Assembly: GCA_020850915.1 (NCBI GenBank)
Contig: JADZDV010000333.1
Coordinates: 1-7,128 of the forward strand
From: Chloroflexota bacterium
GTDB taxonomy: Bacteria; Chloroflexota; UBA6077; JADZDV01
Length of the DNA: 7,128 nt
Direction of reading: 5' to 3'
The translations under genes were made by a program, and so were the position numbers. Every line of letters begins with the position of its first letter. Within the stretch, counting starts at the first letter, position 1. A model generated the notes under the pieces. That model did no database searches. It saw only the letters and a list, made by a program, of their open reading frames with translations, and was not told the DNA's origin. This document shows, in pieces, positions 1 to 5,914 of this stretch.

Positions 1-94
1 GCACGGAGCACTGGCGCTGGCCCACAGTATGGACCGACAGCCTTGTTCCTGTTCAGCGGCCGGCGGCATGCTGAATGCCCAGCCACATTCGAAG

Positions 95-114
95 GGGCGC
101 ACGGGTTGTGCCCT
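95..114 (-). terminator. Possible weak terminator hairpin after the minus-strand glycosyltransferase
   Basis: Just past the stop codon (116-118, minus strand) bases 111-114 with 108-110 can pair with 99-102 and 95-97, leaving one bulged base (98) and a five-base loop (103-107). It sits where a terminator is expected, but the stem is short and imperfect and only a short C/T stretch follows, without a clear T run. Seen directly: the pairing. Inferred: the terminator role. The remaining bases 1-115 show no gene I can support. Confidence 0.25.
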
Positions 115-115
115 G

Positions 116-1207
116 TCAGACAGCGACGGCCCTCCTCGCCTCCGCTACCTCCCGGACGGCGCCGAAGAACAGCTTCGCCGTCTGCTCCCAGGTCAGCCGC
201 GCCAGGGCACGACGACGAGCGGATTCACTCAGCCGATGGCGCAGCGCCTGATCCTCGATGAGTCGGCGCAGCGCGGTTGTGAGTCCAGCAAGGTCGCCCG
301 GCGTCACCAGCAGACCCTCGCGCTCGTGGTCCGCCAGGTAGGGCAGGTTGCCCGCGCGCCAGCCGACGACCGGCAGGCCGAAGGCCATCGCCTCGCCGTA
401 GGCCGTGCCGTAGGGCTCCCGAAGGCTGGGCAACACGAAGATGTCGGCCGCCGCGTACAGGCCAGCGACGCGCTCGCGAGAGATCGGCCCCCAGACGACG
501 ACTCGGTCCCGCAGGTCTGACCGGGCGATCCGGGCTCGGAGCGTGTCGCCGTACCGTCGCTCCAGGCGGTCGTCGCCGGCCAGGTGCAGGGTTGCCAGCT
601 CTGGCGGTAGGCGGGCGAACGCCTCCAGCAGGCTATGAATCCCCTTTCTCGGCAACCAGTTCCCAACGCACAGCAGCGCCGCGCTCCGGCCGTGCCGCGG
701 GTTTCGGGGCGGGACCGCTGGCGCGTCCGCTACGTCCCGCCCAGGCGGGACGACGGTCAGCGCGCTCTCGGGCACGCGCTCTGCGACAAGCTGCTCCTTC
801 AGCGACTCGCTGGCTACCAGCAGTCGCTGCGCGCGGCGGTAGGCGAGCCGGTCGAGCCAGGCCTGTGAGACGGCTCGCGGCCAGCGGTGGTCGATCCCTC
901 CCGGCGGCTGGTGGAGCATGCCGACGAGGGGTAGGTCTGTGGCTCCGGCCGCCAGCCAGGGCGCCGCGTAGGCGGCCGCGATGCTGTCCAGCACGAGCGC
1001 CTGCGCACCAGACCGGTCGACGCGCCGGAAGACGGTTCGTCCGGCCAGTGCCGGCCGGGGGAATGGGAGCATGGGAAAGGAGACGAAATCGACGTGCGCA
1101 TCGTGGCCCTGCGCGGCTTCCGCCAGGCGCTGGTGGAACAGGTAGCCGCCGGTAAGCTGCCTCGGGTCGCCCAGGGTCACTAGGGCGATCGAGAGCGTGC
1201 GCGTCAT
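116..1207 (-). CDS. Family-4-type glycosyltransferase (GT-B fold)
   Basis: This 363-residue protein should move a sugar from a nucleotide-sugar donor to an unknown acceptor, acting in the cytoplasm or at the inner membrane face. The N-terminal acceptor half has the glycine loop (LTGGYLF, residues 18-24) and a Rossmann-like segment near LVLDSIAAAY (71-80) and LVGMLHQPPGG (94-104). The C-terminal donor half has CVGNWLPRKGI (180-190, with R187/K188 placed to hold the diphosphate), LHLAGDD (207-213), ADIFVLPSLREPYG (254-267) and the family E-x7-E signature at E264/E272, followed by AMAFGLPVVGWRAGNLP. Length matches family members without extra domains. The ATG at 1205-1207 is chosen because GGAG (1216-1219, minus strand) lies eight bases upstream and the first strand follows at once. 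Its 5' end overlaps the divergent glycosyltransferase by 11 bases. Donor and acceptor sugars cannot be read from sequence; the fold assignment is secure. Confidence 0.93.
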   Translation of the reverse strand: MTRTLSIALVTLGDPRQLTGGYLFHQRLAEAAQGHDAHVDFVSFPMLPFPRPALAGRTVFRRVDRSGAQALVLDSIAAAYAAPWLAAGATDLPLVGMLHQPPGGIDHRWPRAVSQAWLDRLAYRRAQRLLVASESLKEQLVAERVPESALTVVPPGRDVADAPAVPPRNPRHGRSAALLCVGNWLPRKGIHSLLEAFARLPPELATLHLAGDDRLERRYGDTLRARIARSDLRDRVVVWGPISRERVAGLYAAADIFVLPSLREPYGTAYGEAMAFGLPVVGWRAGNLPYLADHEREGLLVTPGDLAGLTTALRRLIEDQALRHRLSESARRRALARLTWEQTAKLFFGAVREVAEARRAVAV

Positions 1208-2285
1208 TCAGGTCGCTCCAACCCCGTTTGGCGCCGCCGGCCTCCTTGGTGGCGGCGAGCGCTATCCGCTCGAGCTAGCACGCGCCCTCGCTCCCCTGGT
1301 GGAGTCGCGGCTCGTGACGTTTGGCCGGCAGGCAGGGCAATGGCGCGAGCCGGGCGGTCTGACTGTCCAGGTCGTGCGCCCCTGGCGCTACGCCGGCGGC
1401 CATCCCGCCCACCCGTTGGCGCCCGGATTGATCGGCGCGCTGGCTGGGGCGGACTTGGTGCACACCCACCACCTGCGGAGTGCGCCGAGTCGGATCGCCG
1501 CCGTGGTCGCGCGAGTCCGAGGCGTCCCGACGGCCGTGACAGACCACGGGCTCCAGGGCGGCGACTGGCGCGGCCTGCTGCCGCGGCTGTTCGATCGCTT
1601 TCTGCTCGTCTCTGCCGCCAGCGCACGGGAGCTGGCATCGCCGCCCAGGCGCACACGCCTGATCTACGGCGGAGTGGATGCCGAGCGCTTCCGGTCGGAT
1701 CCGGGCGTCCGTCGCGCGGGCGTCCTCTTCGTGGGACGTCTCACGCCGCACAAGGGCGTCGATCGGCTGATCCAGGCTCTGCCAGATGGCGCAAGGCTGA
1801 CCGTCGCGGGATCGACTGGCCACGATGTTCGGGCTCCCGAGCGCGACTACCCGCTGCTGCTGCGCCGCCTGGCTGACGGGCGCAGCGTCCGCTTCATCGG
1901 TCCGGTGCCGGACGATCGGCTCCCGGCGCTGTATCGCGAGGCGGCCGTCTTCGTGCTGCCGTCGGTCGAGCGCACCTGTTATGGCCGCTCCCTGCGCGTG
2001 TCGGAGCTGCTTGGTCTGGTTCTGCTCGAAGCGATGGCGAGCGGGACGCCGGTCATCTGCAGCCGTCTGGGCGGGCTGACCGAGGTCGTCGAGGACGGCG
2101 TGACCGGCTATCTGGTCGAGCCAGGGGATGTGCAGGCGCTGCACGGTCGTCTGGCAGAATTGCTCGGCGCCCCGGCCCGCGCGGCGCGGATGGGGAAAGC
2201 CGGCCGAGAGCGCGCTCTGACTCAGTTCACCTGGCAGGCCTGCGCCGAACGCTGCCTCAGCGCCTACTCGGAGCTGCTCGACTGA
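1197..2285 (+). CDS. Family-4-type glycosyltransferase (GT-B fold)
   Basis: This 362-residue protein is a second glycosyltransferase, only distantly alike to its divergent neighbour. Residues 1-10 (MRVIQVAPTP) form the first Rossmann strand, followed by the glycine loop GLLGGGERYP (15-24). HTHHLRSAPSR (89-99) and AVTDHGLQGGDW (113-124) belong to the acceptor half. The donor half begins around GVLFVGRLTPHKGVDRLI (175-192; R181 and K186 are the expected diphosphate ligands), then AALYREAAVFVLP-like helix and strand (244-255), and the E-x7-E signature at E270/E278 in SELLGLVLLEAMASGTPVI. The stretch VERTCYGRSLRV before the first glutamate is longer than in the shortest family members, as in a known subgroup. 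The GTG at 1197 is chosen because the conserved first strand starts there; the upstream Shine-Dalgarno is poor (AGGG at 1182-1185, 11 bases away). It probably works with the methyltransferase downstream, 96 bases or more away. Substrates are unknown. Confidence 0.93.
   Translation: MRVIQVAPTPFGAAGLLGGGERYPLELARALAPLVESRLVTFGRQAGQWREPGGLTVQVVRPWRYAGGHPAHPLAPGLIGALAGADLVHTHHLRSAPSRIAAVVARVRGVPTAVTDHGLQGGDWRGLLPRLFDRFLLVSAASARELASPPRRTRLIYGGVDAERFRSDPGVRRAGVLFVGRLTPHKGVDRLIQALPDGARLTVAGSTGHDVRAPERDYPLLLRRLADGRSVRFIGPVPDDRLPALYREAAVFVLPSVERTCYGRSLRVSELLGLVLLEAMASGTPVICSRLGGLTEVVEDGVTGYLVEPGDVQALHGRLAELLGAPARAARMGKAGRERALTQFTWQACAERCLSAYSELLD
1216..1219 (-). promoter_or_regulatory. Ribosome-binding site of the minus-strand glycosyltransferase
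   Basis: GGAG on the minus strand lies eight bases before the ATG at 1205-1207. It is embedded in codons 7-8 of the divergent glycosyltransferase, so the two genes share DNA for translation initiation as well as coding. It fixes the start of the minus-strand gene. Confidence 0.6.
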
Positions 2286-2381
2286 CCGCCGGTCCGGGCG
2301 AACCATGCGCGGCTGCCGCGGCTCTGTCTCAAGCGCGAGCATCGGTGGTCCTCGGCATCGCCCACACCCCCAGCAGGCCAG

Positions 2382-3311
2382 GTGAGCGCCCGTGGCGGGC
2401 GCAGGCTGGCGATGTTAGAGGCACGGTTCGTGCCGTGCGACCTGTGGACCGCCTCTCTGCGCGGTCGATTCTTACGATCGTTGAGTCGTATGTCGCGAGG
2501 TCACAGGGCAGCCGGGGCGCTCCACCGCGCGGATCATCCGTGGGGCGATGCTGAGTTGGCGCGCCTCTACGACGCCTTCCCCTTCGAAGCGGATCTGCCG
2601 CTGTACCTGGAGCTGGCGGCGGCGCTGGGTGGGCGCGTCCTCGAGCTAGCCTGCGGCAGCGGGCGCGTCCTCATGCCGCTGGCTAGAGCCGGGCATGAGA
2701 CCGTCGGACTGGATGCCTCACCACACATGCTGGCGTTGGCGCGAGAGAAGCTCGCCGCGGCAGGTCCGGCCGTCGAGCGGCGTGCACGTCTGGTCCAGGG
2801 CGACATGCGCTGCTTCGACCTGGGCGAACAGTTCGACTTCGCTCTGGTGGCGGTCAAGAGCTTTGCCTACCTCCAGACGCGGGTGGACCAGCAACGGGCG
2901 CTGGCGGCAATAGCGCGGCATCTGCGCCCGGGCGGCGTGCTCGCGCTGGACCTGATGCACCCTTCGCTCGACTGGCTCTCGCAGCCGCCCGGGTCGCTGC
3001 GCCAGGATCTTGTCCAGGTCGTGCCTGAGCTGGGGACGACCGTGGCGCGCACGGAGACGACCATCAGCACGGACCTCGCCAACCAGGTTCGCTTCATCCG
3101 CTCGGCCTATGACCTCATCGGCGACAGCGGCGCGGTGACCAGGCGCCTCGTAGAGTGGCCCTACCGCTACGTCTACCGTTTCGAGGCCGAGCTGCTGCTC
3201 GAACGGGCTGGTTTCGAGCTCGAGGCAGTGTACGGCGGCTACCAGCGCGAGCCGTTCACCTCAGACTCGCCGCTGGCCCTCTTCCTGGCGCGCAAGCCGG
3301 CCGTGAGCTAG
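2382..3311 (+). CDS. Class I SAM-dependent methyltransferase
   Basis: The protein (309 residues from the outermost GTG) transfers a methyl group from S-adenosylmethionine to an unknown, probably small, substrate in the cytoplasm. Motifs run in the normal order: WGDAELARLYDAFPFEADLPLYLEL lead-in (54-78, given here only as the helix region), motif I VLELACGSGRV (86-96), acidic motif II VGLDAS with D111, motif III QGDM with D141, and LRPGGVLALDL (181-191). After this comes an antiparallel segment (about 215-305) ending in an LALFLARKP strand, which supplies the substrate pocket in this subfamily. The start is unresolved: GTG 2382, ATG 2412 and ATG 2490 are all in frame and none has a strong Shine-Dalgarno. 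ATG 2490 would give 273 residues, nearer the family norm, and the 2412-2489 stretch uses several rare codons (TTA, CGA), so the gene may well begin at 2490. It follows a glycosyltransferase, suggesting methylation of a glycosylated product. Confidence 0.9.
   Translation: MSARGGRRLAMLEARFVPCDLWTASLRGRFLRSLSRMSRGHRAAGALHRADHPWGDAELARLYDAFPFEADLPLYLELAAALGGRVLELACGSGRVLMPLARAGHETVGLDASPHMLALAREKLAAAGPAVERRARLVQGDMRCFDLGEQFDFALVAVKSFAYLQTRVDQQRALAAIARHLRPGGVLALDLMHPSLDWLSQPPGSLRQDLVQVVPELGTTVARTETTISTDLANQVRFIRSAYDLIGDSGAVTRRLVEWPYRYVYRFEAELLLERAGFELEAVYGGYQREPFTSDSPLALFLARKPAVS
2420..2438 (+). promoter_or_regulatory. Small hairpin with two alternative pairings before the methyltransferase
   Basis: GGCACG (2420-2425) can pair with CGTGCC (2429-2434) around a three-base loop. 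Alternatively GCACGG (2421-2426) can pair with CCGTGC (2433-2438) around a six-base loop. The two pairings exclude each other. If the methyltransferase starts at 2490 this would be a leader structure; if it starts at 2382 it is inside the coding region. Function is unproven. Confidence 0.2.
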
Positions 3312-3329
3312 CGCGGCTTTACCCCGCGC
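3311..3329 (+). terminator. Possible short terminator stem after the methyltransferase
   Basis: GCGCGG (3311-3316) and CCGCGC (3324-3329) form a perfect six-pair GC stem with the seven-base loop CTTTACC, overlapping the last base of the TAG stop. No T run follows, so intrinsic termination would be weak. Position right at the stop is the main support. Confidence 0.3.
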
Positions 3330-3620
3330 CGAGCTGGTCTCGCGAGGTCCGTGATGTCCGTCGCCACAACGTCGATCGGCGAGTCTGTCGCGGGCTTCCG
3401 GTGCCCGTTTGAGCCGTGATCCAGAGGCCGGGGCGCAGACATCGTCCCGCACCCGGCCGCCTGGGTGCTCGCGGGTCCGCGATGCCGAGACCTGGCAGCA
3501 GCTCGTCCAGTTGGCGGCAGCGGAGCGCCTCCGCGTTCATCCGCGGCCGCGTACCCGCGGCATGCCCCGCTTGCTGCCGTCGTCACGCCGCTCGTCGACA
3601 GATAGGGGCTCATCCACATC

Positions 3621-3646
3621 GAAGCCCGTGCACGGGCCTGGGCTTC
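3621..3646. repeat. Nested inverted repeats: 7-bp hairpin and 14-bp palindrome
   Basis: GAAGCCC (3621-3627) and GGGCTTC (3640-3646) form a perfect inverted repeat around a 12-base loop. Overlapping it, GCCCGTGCACGGGC (3624-3637) is a perfect 14-bp palindrome. The two pairings compete for the same left arm. It lies in gene-free DNA, so it is not a by-product of coding. It could be a protein-binding site or an RNA structure; neither is shown. Confidence 0.5.
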
Positions 3647-3689
3647 ACCCCACCTGGACGACGCTGCCCTGCCGGTCAACCACGTTCGG

Positions 3690-3715
3690 AGGACTTCGAA
3701 GACGATCGTCGTCCT
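3690..3715. repeat. 10-bp palindrome flanked by a further inverted repeat
   Basis: GACGATCGTC (3701-3710) is a perfect palindrome. AGGAC (3690-3694) and GTCCT (3711-3715) flank it as a second, asymmetric inverted repeat. This lies in the same gene-free stretch. An operator-like role is possible but speculative. Confidence 0.3.
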
Positions 3716-3870
3716 GCTCGCCGGTGCCATGGCGCGATCCTCACACGCAAGACCCTCGATCCGTCTAAGAGCCCGGCCGCCTGATGGCACGCAACCCCGG
3801 ACAGCCCGCCGCCAGGGTGGAGCGCTAGGGGCTGTAGTCCAGTTCTCCCAGCGCTCGGAGCGCACATCGA

Positions 3871-3909
3871 CCTGGGCCGTGGGGAGCGCGGGAAACCCCA
3901 TGGCCCAGG
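3871..3909 (-). terminator. Strong stem-loop downstream of the CBS-transporter gene
   Basis: The left arm 3871-3884 and right arm 3896-3909 pair over 14 positions, with a single non-Watson-Crick position (G3879 opposite T3901). Arm cores are CCTGGGCC/GGCCCAGG and TGGGG/CCCCA, around an 11-base loop. Read on the minus strand it starts about 18 bases after the transporter stop, the classic place for a terminator or 3'-end stabiliser. There is no T tract after it, so it may instead pause polymerase, protect the 3' end or act with Rho. A second small hairpin (GCGCT 3851-3855 / AGCGC 3859-3863) follows. Confidence 0.55.
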
Positions 3910-3927
3910 GAACCATGGATCTCGCGC

Positions 3928-4992
3928 CTACTGGCCGGCTTTCACCCCCGGCTCGCCTAGCTCATCTGGTCCCGAATGGGTCTGAAGAACCCGGTACCTG
4001 CCCAGCGGAACGATCGCCCGCTTGTACGTCCCCGCCAGCATCATGGCGCTGGCAAGGTACCAGGCGATGACAGCCGAGATGATCAGGAGCCAGCCGCCAA
4101 CCTGCAGCGTGCCGGTATTTCCTGCCAGGAACCCCCCGGCGCTCACCGTCGAGCCCGCCGCCAGAAATCCCAGCACGCCGGTGAGGATCCAGTTCTCAGC
4201 GGCCGCGGCGATCGTGCCGACCCAGGTGATCGCCGCCATCGCGATCAGCCACCAGCCAATCTCCGGGAATGCTCCGGATGGCACGGCCAACGAGCCGGTC
4301 GCCACCAGCAGGAACAGGACTCCGTAGGCCATCCAGAACGCTCCCCACATCCCGTGCATCGCGGTGGCCAGCCCGTCCCGAGCCCGGTACGACCACATGC
4401 CTGCCAGAAACTGCGCCAGGCCGCCAAAGAGCGCCGCGAACGGGAACAGGAGCGTGGGGCTGCTCGGTCCGCCGAAGAGGCCTGCCTGGTGAGCCGCCAC
4501 GATGAGCGTCGCGCCGGCGAGGCCGTACAGGCCGAGGATCGATGGAGCGGCGATTGGTCGCAGGACGACGCGAGTCTGTGGCCCCCCCGCCGCGTCAGGC
4601 CGGCTGCTCGTGATCGTGCTGGCCAGATCGGCGGCCGAGATCGTACCGACCGGTCGACCGCCGCCGCGTGCTCCGTCCCGACGAAGCACGATGAGCCCCT
4701 CGACGTGCTTCTCATTCATCAGCCTGGCGGCATCGCGGATATCCTGGTCGTCGTACACGTAGGCCACATCGCGGCGCATCACATCCCGCACCGTCGCGGT
4801 CCGGGGGTCGATCCGCGAGCTGCTGCCCCATTCCACCACCTCGTGCTCCGTGACCATGCCGACCAGACGCTCGTCATCGAAAACAGGCAGCGGCTCCCCC
4901 TCGTGTGCTTTGAGCTTCTCCAACGCCTCGCTGAGGCTGGCATCGGGGCGCACCCCGTCCACTTCAGGTGTCATAACTTCCCTGAGCTGCAT
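3928..4992 (-). CDS. Tandem CBS domain - GPR1/FUN34/YaaH (SatP-type) transporter fusion
   Basis: The 354-residue membrane protein joins two modules. Residues 1-58 (LREVMTPEVDGVRPDASL; LVGMVTEHEVVE) and about 66-127 (VRDVMRRDVAYVYDDQDI; PVGTISAADLAS) are two CBS domains, a Bateman module that in other proteins binds AMP, ATP or related ligands. Residues about 150-322 carry six hydrophobic helices (152-172, 180-200, 208-233, 246-264, 268-290, 298-320). These bear the family marks: AAPSILGLYGLAG in place of the usual NPAPLGL-type entry motif, FGGLAQFLAGMWSYRARDG (189-207), GMWGAFWMAYGVLF (214-227) and AGTYKRAIVPLGR near the end. Known members are acetate/succinate-proton symporters of about 190-210 residues; the extra length here is the CBS part. 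The ATG at 4990-4992 is preferred because GAGG lies seven bases upstream and the CBS fold starts there; an in-frame ATG at 5097 lacks such support. Inference: nucleotide- or energy-state-gated carboxylate transport. The fold assignments are firm; the substrate is not. Confidence 0.92.
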   Translation of the reverse strand: MQLREVMTPEVDGVRPDASLSEALEKLKAHEGEPLPVFDDERLVGMVTEHEVVEWGSSSRIDPRTATVRDVMRRDVAYVYDDQDIRDAARLMNEKHVEGLIVLRRDGARGGGRPVGTISAADLASTITSSRPDAAGGPQTRVVLRPIAAPSILGLYGLAGATLIVAAHQAGLFGGPSSPTLLFPFAALFGGLAQFLAGMWSYRARDGLATAMHGMWGAFWMAYGVLFLLVATGSLAVPSGAFPEIGWWLIAMAAITWVGTIAAAAENWILTGVLGFLAAGSTVSAGGFLAGNTGTLQVGGWLLIISAVIAWYLASAMMLAGTYKRAIVPLGRYRVLQTHSGPDELGEPGVKAGQ

Positions 4993-4999
4993 CGTTCTA

Positions 5000-5003
5000 C
5001 CTC
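5000..5003 (-). promoter_or_regulatory. Ribosome-binding site deciding the CBS-transporter start
   Basis: GAGG (extended GAGGT) on the minus strand, with a seven-base spacer to the ATG at 4990-4992. It favours this start over the longer in-frame ATGs at 5091, 5097 and 5064, which would add about 35 residues unlike any CBS domain. Confidence 0.65.
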
Positions 5004-5174
5004 GTGACACTTGCAGCGATATCAACTGCTTCCGCTGTTGCTCGACCGATAGCGCCGCGACCATCGGCGAAGATGTCTGGCCAGAGTCCATCAACACTGC
5101 CGCAGAGTGCGTGCCGGGCTGTGTTCGCTACCGCGGCGCTGCTCGCGGGCCGAACGCCTCGCTCCGCGTCTGAC

Positions 5175-5202
5175 CGCCTGCATGCCCCGGTCTGTGCAGG
5201 CG
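5175..5202. repeat. 8-bp perfect inverted repeat, possible terminator of the unknown acidic protein gene
   Basis: CGCCTGCA (5175-5182) and TGCAGGCG (5195-5202) pair perfectly around a 12-base loop, in the 260-base gap between the two minus-strand genes. It lies about 50 bases past the stop of the upstream gene and roughly 180 bases before the transporter start. No T run follows. It could end the upstream transcript and so separate the two genes transcriptionally, or simply be a repeat. Nothing else in the gap (4993-5252) resembles a gene. Confidence 0.35.
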
Positions 5203-5252
5203 TCCTGCCTCCACGGTGCCGGACGCGGTCGTACTGTCTCACGAGCGCTGGC

Positions 5253-5795
5253 TCACCCGGTCCACAGACGGACACGCGTCGCGCCGCGCTCGACCGCCCA
5301 CTCGAGCATGCGCAGCAGATCCTGGAGGTCGTACTGGAGCCAGCCTTCGGCCACGTAGTCCCAGCGGATGTCTAGCTCTGACGCGAGCTCCGGCCGTTCG
5401 TCCAGCGCGCGCAGCAGCCCGCGCACGCACTCGGCCAGATCCTCCGATTGCTGCCACTCGTCGTCGACAAGCTCCAGCTCGAAGAAGAAACCGCGGGTGC
5501 GATCGTCGTGGAGCCCATTGGCTTCGGCGCCGGCGTTTCCATCGCCGTGGCCGGTCACCTGGCCGATCGCGGTGGCGGGCGGCTCCGCGGCCGCGACCTT
5601 GCGAAGTTGCGCCAGGTTCAGCGCCAGGGCCCGCTCCAGCCGGCCCAGCACGCTCTCGCTACCGTCGCTGCCTCCCAAGGCGTCCTCGGGCTCGATCTCG
5701 CAGCACAGCTCGACCAGCTCCGTCGAGTTGGTCTCGGTGAAGCCGAGCGGACACGGCTCGGTCAGGTTGGTGTCGAGGTGCATGCCTGGGCTCAA
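5253..5795 (-). CDS. Acidic protein of unknown function
   Basis: I do not recognise this family. From the TTG at 5793-5795 the product is 180 residues, soluble, without signal peptide or membrane helix, and rich in Glu, Asp and Leu. The first third (LGFTETNSTELVELCCEIEPEDAL, about 17-40) contains a Cys-Cys pair. A helix at 48-72 leads to a polar Gly/Ala/Asp linker (about 73-100). The C-terminal part looks like a small alpha/beta domain: strand RGFFFELELVDDEW (101-114), a helix 117-135, strand LDIRWDYVAEGWLQ (141-154), a long helix 156-171 and a final strand TRVRLWTG (173-180). The TTG start is preferred because GAAGG (5803-5807) sits seven bases upstream. The open frame continues to an ATG at 5960, but that extension reads through a perfect palindrome and has repeat-like peptide content. 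An ATG at 5783 is the other option. It shares its strand with the transporter and faces the oxidase. Confidence 0.7.
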   Translation of the reverse strand: MSPGMHLDTNLTEPCPLGFTETNSTELVELCCEIEPEDALGGSDGSESVLGRLERALALNLAQLRKVAAAEPPATAIGQVTGHGDGNAGAEANGLHDDRTRGFFFELELVDDEWQQSEDLAECVRGLLRALDERPELASELDIRWDYVAEGWLQYDLQDLLRMLEWAVERGATRVRLWTG

Positions 5796-5802
5796 CGTGT
5801 CA

Positions 5803-5807
5803 CCTTC
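5803..5807 (-). promoter_or_regulatory. Ribosome-binding site supporting the TTG start at 5795
   Basis: GAAGG on the minus strand, seven bases before TTG (5793-5795). No comparable site precedes ATG 5783 or ATG 5960. It is the main reason for shortening the gene. Confidence 0.45.
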
Positions 5808-5825
5808 GGAATCGATCAGTTCGTG

Positions 5826-5831
5826 AGCATA
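5826..5831 (-). promoter_or_regulatory. Possible -10 element for the unknown acidic protein gene
   Basis: TATGCT on the minus strand matches four of six positions of a sigma-70 type -10 box and would put the transcript start a few bases before the ribosome-binding site. No good -35 partner is present at the usual distance. Weak on its own, but it agrees with the TTG start at 5795. Confidence 0.2.
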
Positions 5832-5892
5832 CCGCCTCTCCCGGCGCGAAATGTGCCACGCCGCCGTCAGGTGCGACCAGCGTCGCCGGTAG

Positions 5893-5914
5893 GGGCGGAG
5901 CCGCGGCTCCGCCC
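5893..5914. repeat. Perfect 22-bp palindrome, probably a dispersed intergenic repeat
   Basis: The two 11-base arms GGGCGGAGCCG and CGGCTCCGCCC are exact reverse complements with no loop, extended by a G/T pair outside. The left side reads GTAGGGGCGG (from 5890 on), which resembles the GTAGGGGCG-type palindromic units common between genes of some GC-rich bacteria. It lies in the 290-base divergent gap 5796-6085 between the unknown protein gene and the oxidase, where no further gene is visible. It may be a REP-like unit, a transcription barrier or an operator. Confidence 0.55.

Larger units (their letters stand above)
3330..3870. other. Long gene-free stretch between convergent genes
   Basis: This is most of a 616-base interval between the methyltransferase (plus) and the transporter (minus). 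Open frames exist on both strands, but all are rich in Arg, Pro, Ser and Ala, lack a conserved motif or start signal, and overlap each other, as expected of random GC-rich DNA. One plus-frame segment around 3478-3540 (residues DAETWQQLVQLAAAERLRV) reads like a real helix and could be a remnant of a decayed gene, but nothing on either side supports it. The interval is dense in inverted repeats (listed separately). No tRNA or small-RNA family was recognised. Confidence 0.5.

Noticed and set aside
29..520. 163-codon plus-strand frame at the left edge
   Set aside because: It lies mostly antisense to the well-supported glycosyltransferase and has no recognisable domain.
1275..2342. 355-codon minus-strand frame antisense to the second glycosyltransferase
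   Set aside because: Long only because the sense gene is GC-rich at third positions; the sense strand carries complete GT-B motifs, whereas this translation shows none.
3409..3768. Plus-strand frame with a helix-like segment DAETWQQLVQLAAAERLRV
   Set aside because: Only about 20 residues look protein-like; the rest is Ser/Arg/Pro-rich with no family match. Kept only as a possible remnant of a decayed gene.
3308..3916. 202-codon minus-strand open frame covering the gene-free interval
   Set aside because: Low-complexity Arg/Ala/Pro-rich translation, no motif, no clear ribosome-binding site, and it runs through the strong 3871-3909 stem; typical of chance open frames in GC-rich DNA.
4997..5275. 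92-codon minus-strand frame between the transporter and the unknown protein gene
   Set aside because: No motif or start signal, overlaps the end of the upstream gene, and carries the 5175-5202 inverted repeat.
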